Shown: positions 15,198 to 22,887 of the stretch, piece after piece | Layout of the letters: each line of letters begins with the position of its first letter | How positions within the stretch are numbered: position 1 is the stretch's first letter | From: JBDKTK01 sp039680225 | GTDB lineage: Bacteria > Desulfobacterota > Syntrophia > Syntrophales > UBA4778 | NCBI GenBank assembly: GCA_039680225.1 | Contig: JBDKTK010000417.1 | Span: 1-53,597 of the forward strand | Length of the DNA: 53,597 nt | Direction: 5' to 3' | Position numbers and translations under genes: made by a program | Notes under the pieces: model-generated | What the model saw: the letters and a program-made list of their open reading frames with translations, nothing else | What the model was told of the DNA's origin: nothing | The model's database searches: none

Positions 15198-17432
15198 GTG
15201 GACAAAAGAAAATCCAAAATAGAGCTGATCAATGAACTGGCCGAACTGAGGGGCCAGATCCAGGAACTCAAGAAATCAGAAACAGACAGCCTCTTCGAAG
15301 AGGGCCTTTACAAATATCTCGAGAGCAGTTCGAAGGCGGGAATTTACGTTTTGCAGGACGCGAAGTTTCAGTTCGTCAACCACCACGCCGCCAGGTACTG
15401 GGGCTATAACCGGGACGAGCTGATCGGTATGGAATCGATGAGCATTGTCCACCCCGAGGACCGGCTCAAGGTGCGGGAAAACGCGATCAGGATGCTCAAA
15501 GGGAAACGGACATCCCCTTACGAGTTTCGCACCGTGGCGAAAAACGGTGACATCAGATGGCTGACGGAAACAGTCACCCCCATTCATTTCCGGGGCAGGA
15601 GGGCGGTCCTCGGCAATTCAATGGACATAACCCAGCAAATCAAGTCCCGCAACAAGCTTGCGGAACTCGAGGCGCTCGAAGCTTCTATACTCGAAGCCAT
15701 ACCTCATGCCGTAATAGGGCTTCGGAACAGGCGCATAATCTTTGCCAACGACGGCGTCCAGGCGGTCTTCGGCTGGAAAGCAAGGGACCTCATCGGCAAG
15801 AGCACGCGTGTGCTGTACCCGACGGAGGAGGGCTTCGAGGAAATAGCAAAGATGCTCTATTCCACGCTTGAGCGCCAGCGCACTTTCAGCGCCGAATTCA
15901 CATGCAGCCGCAAGGACGGGACCGAAATAAACTGCATGATCAGCGCGTCCCGTATCGGGGAAAGCCTGCAGGACAAGAACATAGTCATCACTTACGAGGA
16001 CATCACAGACCGCCAGCGCGCCGAAGAAGCTTACAAGATGATGGCGGACAGTTCGCAGGCCGGCGTTTACGTGGTTCAGAACGACGTCTTCCAGTTCGTT
16101 AACCACAATGCCGCCCGGTATGCGGGCTACAGCTCCCAGGAGCTTGCCGGGACGAATTCCATGGGCCTCGTCCATCCTGATGATCTGAAGATGGTGCGAA
16201 AAAACGCTATGGCCATGCTGAAAGGCAAGCGCATGGCGCCCTACGAGTTCCGGATAATCACCAAGGACGGCCGCATCCGCTGGATAATGGAGACGGTCAC
16301 CTTCATCCCCTACCGGGGAGCGCGGGCGGTCCTCGGCAATTCGATGGACATCACGGAGCAGTTCGAAGCCCGCAACAAGCTTGCGGAACTTGAAGAGCTT
16401 GAGGCCTCCATTCTCGAAGCAATACCGCACGCGGTAATCGGGCTCAGGGACAGGACAATCATTTTCGCCAACGACGGAGTCCAGGCTGTCTTCGGATGGA
16501 AAGCCGAAGACCTTATCGGCAGGAGCACTCGGCTCTTCTACCCTTCAGACCGGGAGTATGACGAGATAGCAAAGCAGCTTTACTCGACGCTCGAGAAACA
16601 GCGCACCTTCAGCACGGAATTTGTCTGCAGGCGCAAGGATGGCAGCAATATCGAAGTCATGATCAACGCCTCGCGAATCGGGGAAAAACTGAAGGAGCGC
16701 GGGATAGTCATCACCTACCAGGACATCACGGAGCGCAACAAGGCCAAGAACGAGCTGCAGCGGTCCCGGGAGCAGTTGCGCAACCTCTCGGCCCACCTTG
16801 AATCCGCCCGGGAGCAGGAAAGGACCAGGATTGCCCGGGAGCTCCACGATGAGCTGGGACAACTCCTCACCGCGCTCAACACAGATGTGATTCTCCTGAA
16901 CAGGGACATCCCGGAAGAGCAGAAATCGCTTCGGGAGAAGACCGCTTCATTGTCGAATCTCATCGATATGACAATGAAGACGTGCAAGCGGATTTACATG
17001 GACCTGCGGCCCGGCATGCTGGACCACCTGGGGCTTGCAGTCGCCGTCAGCTGGCTTTCGGATGAATTCCAGAAACGGACCGGCATCGCCTGCAAGGTGT
17101 CAATCGACCCTGAGGACATGGTGGTCGACCCGGACCTTTCCACCGCAATCTTCCGCATCTGCCAGGAGACCCTTACGAACGTGCAGCGCCACGCGGAAGC
17201 CACGCGTGTGAAGATTGATATGAAAGCAAAAGATGATCATATTGAACTGAGTGTCAGAGACAATGGAAAAGGCATTACGCAGGAGCAGCTGACCAAGCCC
17301 AACTCGTTCGGCCTGCTCGGCATACAGGAACGGGCGTTGCACTGGGGAGGAGAGGTTAAGATAACCGGCAAGGAAGGTAAGGGGACGTTGATCAAGGTCC
17401 GGATGCCGCTGGCGAAAGGAGCAGTTGTATGA
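15198..17432 (+). CDS. Cytoplasmic PAS-domain sensor histidine kinase (NarX/HisKA_3 type)
   Basis: A 744-residue kinase without membrane segments. Four PAS domains occupy about 36-150, 158-275, 277-390 and 398-515. The dimerisation domain of HisKA_3 type carries the phosphoacceptor H550 in RIARELHDELGQLL. The ATPase domain has the N-box CQETLTNVQRHAEA and DNGKGI (688-693). PAS1-PAS2 and PAS3-PAS4 are near copies offset by 240 residues, so a two-PAS unit was duplicated. The GTG start has GGAG upstream. Its stop overlaps the regulator ATG (ATGA). The lack of transmembrane helices suggests an internal cue such as redox, gas or a small ligand. Tiny peptide genes flank this system on both sides. 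Confidence 0.93.
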   Translation: MDKRKSKIELINELAELRGQIQELKKSETDSLFEEGLYKYLESSSKAGIYVLQDAKFQFVNHHAARYWGYNRDELIGMESMSIVHPEDRLKVRENAIRMLKGKRTSPYEFRTVAKNGDIRWLTETVTPIHFRGRRAVLGNSMDITQQIKSRNKLAELEALEASILEAIPHAVIGLRNRRIIFANDGVQAVFGWKARDLIGKSTRVLYPTEEGFEEIAKMLYSTLERQRTFSAEFTCSRKDGTEINCMISASRIGESLQDKNIVITYEDITDRQRAEEAYKMMADSSQAGVYVVQNDVFQFVNHNAARYAGYSSQELAGTNSMGLVHPDDLKMVRKNAMAMLKGKRMAPYEFRIITKDGRIRWIMETVTFIPYRGARAVLGNSMDITEQFEARNKLAELEELEASILEAIPHAVIGLRDRTIIFANDGVQAVFGWKAEDLIGRSTRLFYPSDREYDEIAKQLYSTLEKQRTFSTEFVCRRKDGSNIEVMINASRIGEKLKERGIVITYQDITERNKAKNELQRSREQLRNLSAHLESAREQERTRIARELHDELGQLLTALNTDVILLNRDIPEEQKSLREKTASLSNLIDMTMKTCKRIYMDLRPGMLDHLGLAVAVSWLSDEFQKRTGIACKVSIDPEDMVVDPDLSTAIFRICQETLTNVQRHAEATRVKIDMKAKDDHIELSVRDNGKGITQEQLTKPNSFGLLGIQERALHWGGEVKITGKEGKGTLIKVRMPLAKGAVV

Positions 17433-18067
17433 AAAAAGTCAGAATCCTGATTGCGGATGATCACCCGATAGTCAGGGAGGGTTACAAGAAGATTCTCATG
17501 GACATGCCCGACTTGGTTGTTTCCGATGAGGCCGGCAACGGGCAGGAGGTGCTTAACCTTGTCCGGAAGAAGGATTATGACCTCATCCTCCTGGACATCT
17601 CGATGCCCGGGCGCAATGGGCTGGAGATACTCAAGGACCTGAAAGAGGAAAAACCCAAACTGCCGGTCATGATCCTCAGCATCTATCCCGAAGAGCAGTA
17701 TGCCGTCAGGGCGTTCAGGGCGGGCGCTTCGGGTTACCTTACCAAGGCGAGCGCTCCGACCGAGCTGATATCCGCTATCCGGAAGATCTCCCAGGGCGGC
17801 AGGTACATCAGCTCCTCCATGGCGGAAAAGCTCACATATTATTTTGATGCCGATACATTGAAGCCGCCCCATGAAAACCTCTCCGACCGGGAGTACCAGG
17901 TAATGCTGATGATTGCTTCGGGTAAAACTGTCAAGGAGATAGGTGAGGAGTTATTCCTCAGCGTCAAGACAATCAGCACATACAGGACCCACATCCTGGA
18001 AAAGATGAAGCTGAAAAACAACGCGGAAATCACCCTCTACGCTATCCAGAATAAGCTCGTTGGCTGA
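17429..18067 (+). CDS. NarL/FixJ-family response regulator
   Basis: A 212-residue regulator: receiver domain at about 1-125 with the acidic pocket ADDH (10-13), phosphoacceptor D56 (LILLDISMPG) and K in YLTKA, then a LuxR-type helix-turn-helix at about 145-210 (LSDREYQVMLMIASGKTVKEI... VKTISTYRTHILEKM). ATGA overlap with the kinase shows they are partners. The nearby targets could be its own operon and the flanking peptide genes; no binding site could be defined. Confidence 0.95.
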   Translation: MKKVRILIADDHPIVREGYKKILMDMPDLVVSDEAGNGQEVLNLVRKKDYDLILLDISMPGRNGLEILKDLKEEKPKLPVMILSIYPEEQYAVRAFRAGASGYLTKASAPTELISAIRKISQGGRYISSSMAEKLTYYFDADTLKPPHENLSDREYQVMLMIASGKTVKEIGEELFLSVKTISTYRTHILEKMKLKNNAEITLYAIQNKLVG

Positions 18068-18080
18068 TTTTTGTTCTTTT

Positions 18081-18114
18081 GCAGGGGCGGCCGGCCGGTC
18101 GCCCTTTCTTTTTA
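18081..18114 (+). terminator. Terminator-like REP hairpin (copy 3) after the response regulator
   Basis: GCAGGGGCGGCCGG / CCGGTCGCCC forms a GC-rich stem followed by TTTCTTTTTAAT, 14 bases after the regulator stop. It begins with the same TTTTGCAGGGGCG as the palindrome at 11752, so a repeat seems to serve as terminator here. Confidence 0.65.
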
Positions 18115-18281
18115 ATATTATTCCCGGCTCATAGGAGAAACACCGATGCCGGGGACAAATCCAGTCCTAAAAGGATAAACTTTCCGTCTTAACCGCAATT
18201 CGGACGCTCGCCGATTTTCTCCTGAAGCAGCCTGCAATAGATTGTACTCGAAAAAAGAAAAGGCCCGCAGGAGGAGCCAAA

Positions 18282-18392
18282 ATGCTGAAAGCGAGAATCG
18301 GACACAGAACAGAATTCAATCCCAAGATGGATGAAATTTTAGGACTGAAGAAAGACAGGATCTGGAACGATCCTACGAGCCGCGCTCGTTAA
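18282..18392 (+). CDS. Small peptide D, 36 residues, C-terminus IWNDPTSRAR
   Basis: A 36-codon gene with GCAGGAGGAGCC directly before the ATG. It begins MLKARIGHRTEFNPKMDEIL and ends LKKDRIWNDPTSRAR. The W-x-D-P-T tail matches peptide C (WVDPT) on the other side of the two-component system although the leaders differ. No known family is recognised. Confidence 0.65.
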   Translation: MLKARIGHRTEFNPKMDEILGLKKDRIWNDPTSRAR

Positions 18393-18411
18393 AGTCTTTT
18401 TTCTATATAGA

Positions 18412-18555
18412 GAGCCGATTTCAGTAGGTCCTCGGTCGGAGCTCTCCGATAGATTACGGAGGGCAATCCTTTTTCACCTGTGGCGGGGCTTCAAAACCCC
18501 GCCATCGGCTCCCTCCTCAAGACAAGGCGGGCTGAAAATAAAACAGGGAGGTGAT
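18412..18555 (+). ncRNA. Candidate structured RNA/riboswitch-like leader before small gene E
   Basis: A closing stem GAGCCGAT (18412-18419) / ATCGGCTC (18504-18511) encloses a second stem GGCGGGG (18482-18488) / CCCCGCC (18497-18503) that stacks directly on it. Inside are two mutually exclusive hairpins: TCGGA (18436-18440)/TCCGA (18445-18449) and CTCCG (18444-18448)/CGGAG (18457-18461). CTCCCT (18509-18514) overlaps the closing stem and is complementary to AGGGAG (18545-18550) in the ribosome binding site of gene E. This is the logic of a translational switch. I do not recognise a known riboswitch class. Confidence 0.5.
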
Positions 18556-18559
18556 AAGA

Positions 18560-18661
18560 ATGGCCAAGTTAAGGAGCAAAACCAATAAACCAGGGATCAA
18601 GGAACTGGACGAGATTAAAAGAGAGACTATCGCCTGCATCATCGGCAATGAAGTCCCCTGA
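18560..18661 (+). CDS. Small protein E, 33 residues
   Basis: A 33-codon gene with a very strong GGGAGGTGATAAGA before the ATG and a terminator 22 bases after its stop. It begins MAKLRSKTNKPGIKELDEIK and ends ETIACIIGNEVP. It is basic at the front with a single cysteine near the end, and lacks the W-x-D-P tail of peptides B, C and D. Position behind a structured leader and in front of a terminator supports a real independent gene. Function unknown. Confidence 0.65.
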   Translation: MAKLRSKTNKPGIKELDEIKRETIACIIGNEVP

Positions 18662-18674
18662 ACAGAATGCCGCT

Positions 18675-18845
18675 TTAAAAAGTGAGCCCCTGGCCCTTGC
18701 GGGCGGGGGCTTTTGTTTTATGCCTTTCCTCCTCTATTGTCGTTTCAAGCAGTTCTTCCGATATCCTGTCTTTTTTTCTCTTGAATTTCGGGAACCAGAC
18801 CCGCGTAAAAAATCTCTCCAGAAACTTCCTCCACAATACCGTCAT
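18675..18845 (-). CDS. Doubtful small basic protein, 56 residues
   Basis: A minus-strand frame starting MTVLWRKFLERFFTRVWF with AAGGCAAGGG upstream. It reads as an amphipathic, strongly basic peptide followed by an acidic stretch (ISEELLETTIEEE). Its last 14 codons lie inside the terminator hairpin, which weakens the case. No family is recognised. The coding potential looks plausible but unproven. Confidence 0.28.
   Translation of the reverse strand: MTVLWRKFLERFFTRVWFPKFKRKKDRISEELLETTIEEERHKTKAPARKGQGLTF
18684..18719 (+). terminator. Intrinsic terminator after small gene E
   Basis: GAGCCCCTGGCCC and GGGCGGGGGCT form a GC-rich stem followed by TTTTGTTTT. On the opposite strand it ends in CTCACTTTTT, so it may work in both directions. 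Confidence 0.8.
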
Positions 18846-18942
18846 GGCCCTTGCCTTTCGAAACAGCAAAAATTTTTGAATATTGTTTCTGAAAAAAACG
18901 GGTAATCGTAGCCGCAGGAGACTCTCTCGGCAATATAGTCAT

Positions 18943-18977
18943 ATTGAGGGGTTTTTAGACAAAAAAACCCTCAATAC
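18943..18977 (-). terminator. Hairpin after the SemiSWEET-like gene
   Basis: ATTGAGGGGTTTTT and AAAAAACCCTCAAT face each other across a short loop just before the stop of the minus-strand gene at 18978. The AT-rich inner stem and adjacent GC block suit a terminator for that gene, though a separate T tract is missing. Confidence 0.6.
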
Positions 18978-19241
18978 TTATCTGCCAAGCCGTGCGTTCC
19001 TGTAATAAAGCAGGACGTCCGTGAGCACCAGGGCTCCGTTGAGCGCATAGAGGTAAATGACATAATCGAAATTATAGAAAATCTTGTGAAATACGCCGGC
19101 GACGTAACCTGTCAGGACGACATAAAGAAAGGCCACGCTCTTCCCGGCATTGGATTTCGATTTATAAGAGCGATAAATCGAAAAAGGCCAGGCGGCCCCG
19201 AAGCAGACAAGCATAATTATTTCGAAGATACTGAACGACAT
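18978..19241 (-). CDS. Small PQ-loop/SemiSWEET-like membrane protein
   Basis: An 87-residue protein with three hydrophobic helices: IFEIIMLVCFGAAWPFSIY, SVAFLYVVLTGYVAGVF and YVIYLYALNGALVLTDVLLYY. The WPFSIYRSYKSKS turn after helix 1 is the conserved feature of this common small family, which resembles bacterial SemiSWEETs. SemiSWEETs move sugars as homodimers, but transport by this subfamily has not, to my knowledge, been shown. It is monocistronic, with its own downstream hairpin. Confidence 0.8.
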   Translation of the reverse strand: MSFSIFEIIMLVCFGAAWPFSIYRSYKSKSNAGKSVAFLYVVLTGYVAGVFHKIFYNFDYVIYLYALNGALVLTDVLLYYRNARLGR

Positions 19242-19298
19242 GGGGCGGCAATATAAAAAATAATTTGCCTTCTGTCAAAACGAGATTTTCCCGCCCGC

Positions 19299-21896
19299 TT
19301 AGAGCTTGGCTCCCCTGAGCCTGAGCGCGTTGGCGATGACCGAAACGGAACTGAAGCTCATTGCCGCCGCGGCGATCATCGGGCTGAGCAGCAGACCCGT
19401 AAAGGGATAAAGTATTCCCGCGGCAACCGGGATGCCGAGCGCATTGTACACGAACGCAAAGAAGAGGTTCTGCCTGATGTTGCGCATGGTGGCCCGGGAA
19501 AGCTTTATGGACCGTACAATACCGACGAGGTCCCCTTTGACCAGGGTCACGCCCGCGCTTGCCATCGCGACGTCCGTGCCCGTTCCCATCGCGATTCCGA
19601 CGTGGGCCTGGGCGAGCGCCGGCGCATCGTTTATTCCATCCCCCGCCATGGCCACGGTGCGGCCCTCGGCCTGCAATCGTTTTACCTCTTCGGCTTTCCG
19701 GTCGGGGAGCACTTCCGCCGTGAAGTCGTCGATGCCGAGTCTCGCCGCCACGGACCTGGCTGTCGTCGAACTGTCGCCCGTGATCATGACGACCTTCACA
19801 CCCTCCTCATGGAGCTGCCGGATGGCGTCAGGGGTGGATTCCTTTATGGGGTCGGATACGCCGAGGAGGCCGGCGGGCCTGCCGTCGACAGCGAGAAACA
19901 TGACCGTTCTGCCCTGCTGCCGCATTTCCTCGGCTTTTACCGCCGCTGCCCCGAAATCCATCCCGAGCGAATCCAGCAGGGATTTATTGCCGAGGGCTGC
20001 CGGGCGCCCCTCGACTTTGCCTGCCACCCCTTTTCCGGTGATGGACTGGAAAGATTCGGTTTCTGCCGGCATTATGTCCTTTTCCGCTGCTCCGCCCGCA
20101 ATGGCTGATGCAAGGGGGTGCTCGCTCCCCAGCTCCAGGCTCGCAGCGTAAAAGAGAACAGACTGCTCATCAAATCCCTGTAAAGGCACGATATCGGTCA
20201 GCCTGGGCTTTCCCACCGTCAGTGTGCCGGTCTTGTCGATTACGAGCGTGTCGACCTTCTGCATTATTTCTATCGCTTCGGCGTTTTTGAAAAGGACTCC
20301 CGCCGTCGCGCCTTTCCCCGCGGCGACCATTATTGACATGGGAGTTGCAAGGCCCAAGGCGCAAGGGCAGGCAATTATAAGGACTGCAACAGCATTGATA
20401 ATCGCGTACGCCATCCGGGGCTCCGGTCCCAGAAGGGCCCAGGCAATAAATGTAATCACTGCAGCCGCAAGGACCCCTTGCACGAAATACGCGGCGACAA
20501 TGTCCACCATGCGCTGGATGGGCGCGCGACTCCTCTGGGCTTCGGCAACCATCTGGACGATGCGCGCCAGCAGCGTTTCGGAGCCGATTTTTTCGGCCCG
20601 CATCACGATGGAACCCGTCCCGTTGACCGTCGCCCCGATAACCTTGTCGCCTGGTGCTTTGGCTGCCGGAATCGGTTCGCCTGTCACCATGGATTCGTCC
20701 ACCGAACTGGAACCTTCGATCACTGTCCCGTCCACGGGGATCTTTTCTCCGGGCCTGATCCTTAATTTATCGCCATGGGTGACATCAGAAAGGGGGATAT
20801 CGTTTTCCGTGCCGTCCTGGTTTATGCGCCGGGCAGTATTGGGGGCCAGACCCAGGAGGGCCCTGATTGCCGCCCCCGCCCGCCCCCTGGCCCGCAATTC
20901 AAGGACCTGGCCGAAGAGGACCAGCGTGGTAATGACGGCAGCTGCCTCGAAATACGTTCCGACTTCCCCGTCCATTCCGCGGAAAGAGGGAGGGAAAAGG
21001 AAAGGGAAGAAGACCGAGATGACACTGTAGAGATAAGAAACGCTTACCCCGATGCCGATCAGGGTGAACATATTAAGGCTGCGGTTCAGGATGGATTCCC
21101 AGCCCCTCGCCAGAAGCGGCCATCCGCCCCAGAGGACGACAGGAGTGGCCAGGACGAGCTCGGCCCATTTCAGGGTTTTTACCGAAATGAAATTCTCCAG
21201 GTGCAGGCCCGGGATAAGGTCCCTCATCGCGACCAGGACAAGGGGGATCGACAGAATCGCCGAAATCCGGAACCGGCGCGTCATGTCCACAAGCTCGGGG
21301 TTCTCCTCTTCGAGCATAATGGTGCGCGGCTCAAGGGCCATGCCGCATATCGGGCAGCTCCCCGGCTCGTCCCGGATTATCTCCGGGTGCATGGGACAGG
21401 TCCACTCTGTCCTGATCTGCGGTCCGGCCGGAAGCATTGGCTCCAGGGCCATACCGCATTCGGGGCAGGAGCCCGGACCGGTCTTCTGCACTTCGGGATG
21501 CATCGGGCAGGTATAGATGCGTTCATCTTTCCCGGTGGCCTTCGGCTCGGGTTTCTTTTCCAGGTACTTATCCGGTTCCTTCCGGAAGCGTTCGAGGCAG
21601 CGAGGGTTACAGAAATAATATATCGTGCCCTTGTATTCGTATCTCAGGGCGTCCGGCGTAATCTCCACGTCCATCCCGCAGACAGGGTCTTTGGCCGTTT
21701 TGACAGCCGGTTTATCTTTAGCAAGGTATTTCTCGGGGTCCTCCCGGAAGCGTTCCAGGCACCTCTGACAGCAGAAATAATACGTTTTCCCGTGGTAATC
21801 GTAATGCGGCGCGCCGGGTGTCATTTTCACCGACATCCCGCAGACTGGATCCCTGGCGCTCTTGAAGCTGTCCTTGAAGATATTCTCTTTATCCAT
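19299..21896 (-). CDS. copA: Copper-translocating P-type ATPase with N-terminal YHS and heavy-metal-binding modules
   Basis: A P1B-type ATPase, 865 residues. Instead of CXXC-type HMA domains the N-terminus has two YHS modules (DPVCGM at 16-21 and 70-75, each with a later C-x2-C or C-x3-C) and two HMBD modules (YTCPMHPEV at 128 and WTCPMHPEI at 165, each ending in CGMALEP). The core has the TGEP loop, the copper-site CPC in IIACPCALGLATP (near 510), DKTGTLT (near 555) and GDGINDAPALA (near 750), with eight expected helices. CPC and ATPM point to Cu(I)/Ag(I) export. I start at MDKENIF (21896); an ATG at 21950 is possible but would add a leader outside the family. Confidence 0.93.
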   Translation of the reverse strand: MDKENIFKDSFKSARDPVCGMSVKMTPGAPHYDYHGKTYYFCCQRCLERFREDPEKYLAKDKPAVKTAKDPVCGMDVEITPDALRYEYKGTIYYFCNPRCLERFRKEPDKYLEKKPEPKATGKDERIYTCPMHPEVQKTGPGSCPECGMALEPMLPAGPQIRTEWTCPMHPEIIRDEPGSCPICGMALEPRTIMLEEENPELVDMTRRFRISAILSIPLVLVAMRDLIPGLHLENFISVKTLKWAELVLATPVVLWGGWPLLARGWESILNRSLNMFTLIGIGVSVSYLYSVISVFFPFLFPPSFRGMDGEVGTYFEAAAVITTLVLFGQVLELRARGRAGAAIRALLGLAPNTARRINQDGTENDIPLSDVTHGDKLRIRPGEKIPVDGTVIEGSSSVDESMVTGEPIPAAKAPGDKVIGATVNGTGSIVMRAEKIGSETLLARIVQMVAEAQRSRAPIQRMVDIVAAYFVQGVLAAAVITFIAWALLGPEPRMAYAIINAVAVLIIACPCALGLATPMSIMVAAGKGATAGVLFKNAEAIEIMQKVDTLVIDKTGTLTVGKPRLTDIVPLQGFDEQSVLFYAASLELGSEHPLASAIAGGAAEKDIMPAETESFQSITGKGVAGKVEGRPAALGNKSLLDSLGMDFGAAAVKAEEMRQQGRTVMFLAVDGRPAGLLGVSDPIKESTPDAIRQLHEEGVKVVMITGDSSTTARSVAARLGIDDFTAEVLPDRKAEEVKRLQAEGRTVAMAGDGINDAPALAQAHVGIAMGTGTDVAMASAGVTLVKGDLVGIVRSIKLSRATMRNIRQNLFFAFVYNALGIPVAAGILYPFTGLLLSPMIAAAAMSFSSVSVIANALRLRGAKL

Positions 21897-21922
21897 AATT
21901 TGTCCGTTTTCCTTATAAGTTA

Positions 21923-22015
21923 AGCATAATAAGAGGGTTTGCAAGGACAATTACAGGAGGAAACAGGCCAAATGAATAAAAAACTGGCACATTTGTGAAT
22001 TAGAGTTATTATGCT
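21923..22015. promoter_or_regulatory. Divergent control region with 10-bp inverted repeat
   Basis: AGCATAATAA (21923-21932) and TTATTATGCT (22006-22015) are exact inverted copies 73 bases apart between the divergent copper ATPase and DUF169 genes. They could be two half-sites for a looping or cooperatively bound regulator. No copper regulator gene lies nearby. Confidence 0.35.
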
Positions 22016-22043
22016 GATCGGACTAAAAATAGAGGAGGCAGAT

Positions 22044-22841
22044 ATGACCAACCAGGAACTCAATAAGAAAATAGAGCAGTATATCCGTCCCCTTACATTT
22101 CCAGTAGCAATCAGGATTTCCTCCGGAAAAGACATCCCGGAAGGCTTTCGCCGTCCGACCGCCCTCCTGGGACACCGGATAAACATCTGCCAGGGCGTGA
22201 ACATGGCCCGCAGGTACGGGTGGAACCTCGGTTTTGTCCATGAGGACATGGCCTGCCCGCTGTCGATACCGATTTTCGGGTTCTGCGACGACCCGGATTT
22301 CGTAACGAGGGGAGAAATAATATATCCGGACTTCACCTGCTCCCTCGAAGCGGCGCAGAAAACACAGGCCATGCAGCCGAAGGCGCCTGTCGGCTCGATC
22401 GGGAGCATTCTTGTCGCGCCCTTGAGCAGGTCCGATTTTGAGCCCGACCTGGTGCTCGTGTACGGCAGCCCCGCCCAGGTCGTCAGGCTTGTGCAGGGCG
22501 CTTTATATAAGGAAGGCGGAGCCATTGAATCCCGTTTTTCGGGAAGGTGCGCCTGTGCCCAGGAATTCATCAATCCTTATCTCAGCGGAAAATGCAACGT
22601 GATTATCCCGGCACAGGGCGAAAGGCTCTTTGCCATGACCGCTGATGACGAACTGGTCTTTTCCATTCCGCGCGGGCAATTGGAAAACGTCATTGAAGGG
22701 GTTGAGGTGACTCACAAGCGGGGGGTATCGAGGATGCCGACCCCGTTCTTCGGGTTAAGGATGGAGCCGGAGTTCCCCAAGCGGTACCAGGAACTGGCGG
22801 AATTCTGCGGGATAGAGAAGAAGTCCCTTCCCGAAAAATAG
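22044..22841 (+). CDS. DUF169 family protein
   Basis: A 265-residue protein of the DUF169 family, common in anaerobes and methanogens; its function is not established. It contains several conserved cysteines in INICQGVNMARR, EDMACPLSIPIFGFCDD and RFSGRCACAQEFINPYLSGKCNV, which could bind metal. There is no signal peptide. ATG 22044 with AGAGGAGG upstream is better than the ATG at 22011. It is divergent from the copper ATPase and followed 46 bases later by a PaaK-like gene. Confidence 0.88.
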   Translation: MTNQELNKKIEQYIRPLTFPVAIRISSGKDIPEGFRRPTALLGHRINICQGVNMARRYGWNLGFVHEDMACPLSIPIFGFCDDPDFVTRGEIIYPDFTCSLEAAQKTQAMQPKAPVGSIGSILVAPLSRSDFEPDLVLVYGSPAQVVRLVQGALYKEGGAIESRFSGRCACAQEFINPYLSGKCNVIIPAQGERLFAMTADDELVFSIPRGQLENVIEGVEVTHKRGVSRMPTPFFGLRMEPEFPKRYQELAEFCGIEKKSLPEK

Positions 22842-22887
22842 CCGGCCTGTTTCATGGTGAGACTTTAAGAATTACGGCCGAACGAAG

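Noticed and set aside
18139..18180. A 10-codon frame starting MPGTNPVL after the response regulator
   Set aside because: It has a fair ribosome site but is too short to support and lacks the tail shared by the other peptides.
18648..18905. 85-codon plus-strand frame after small gene E
   Set aside because: It starts inside gene E and reads through its terminator; no ribosome site.
20775..21923. 382-codon plus-strand frame opposite the copper ATPase
   Set aside because: Shadow frame of a clearly real gene; composition lacks any domain pattern.
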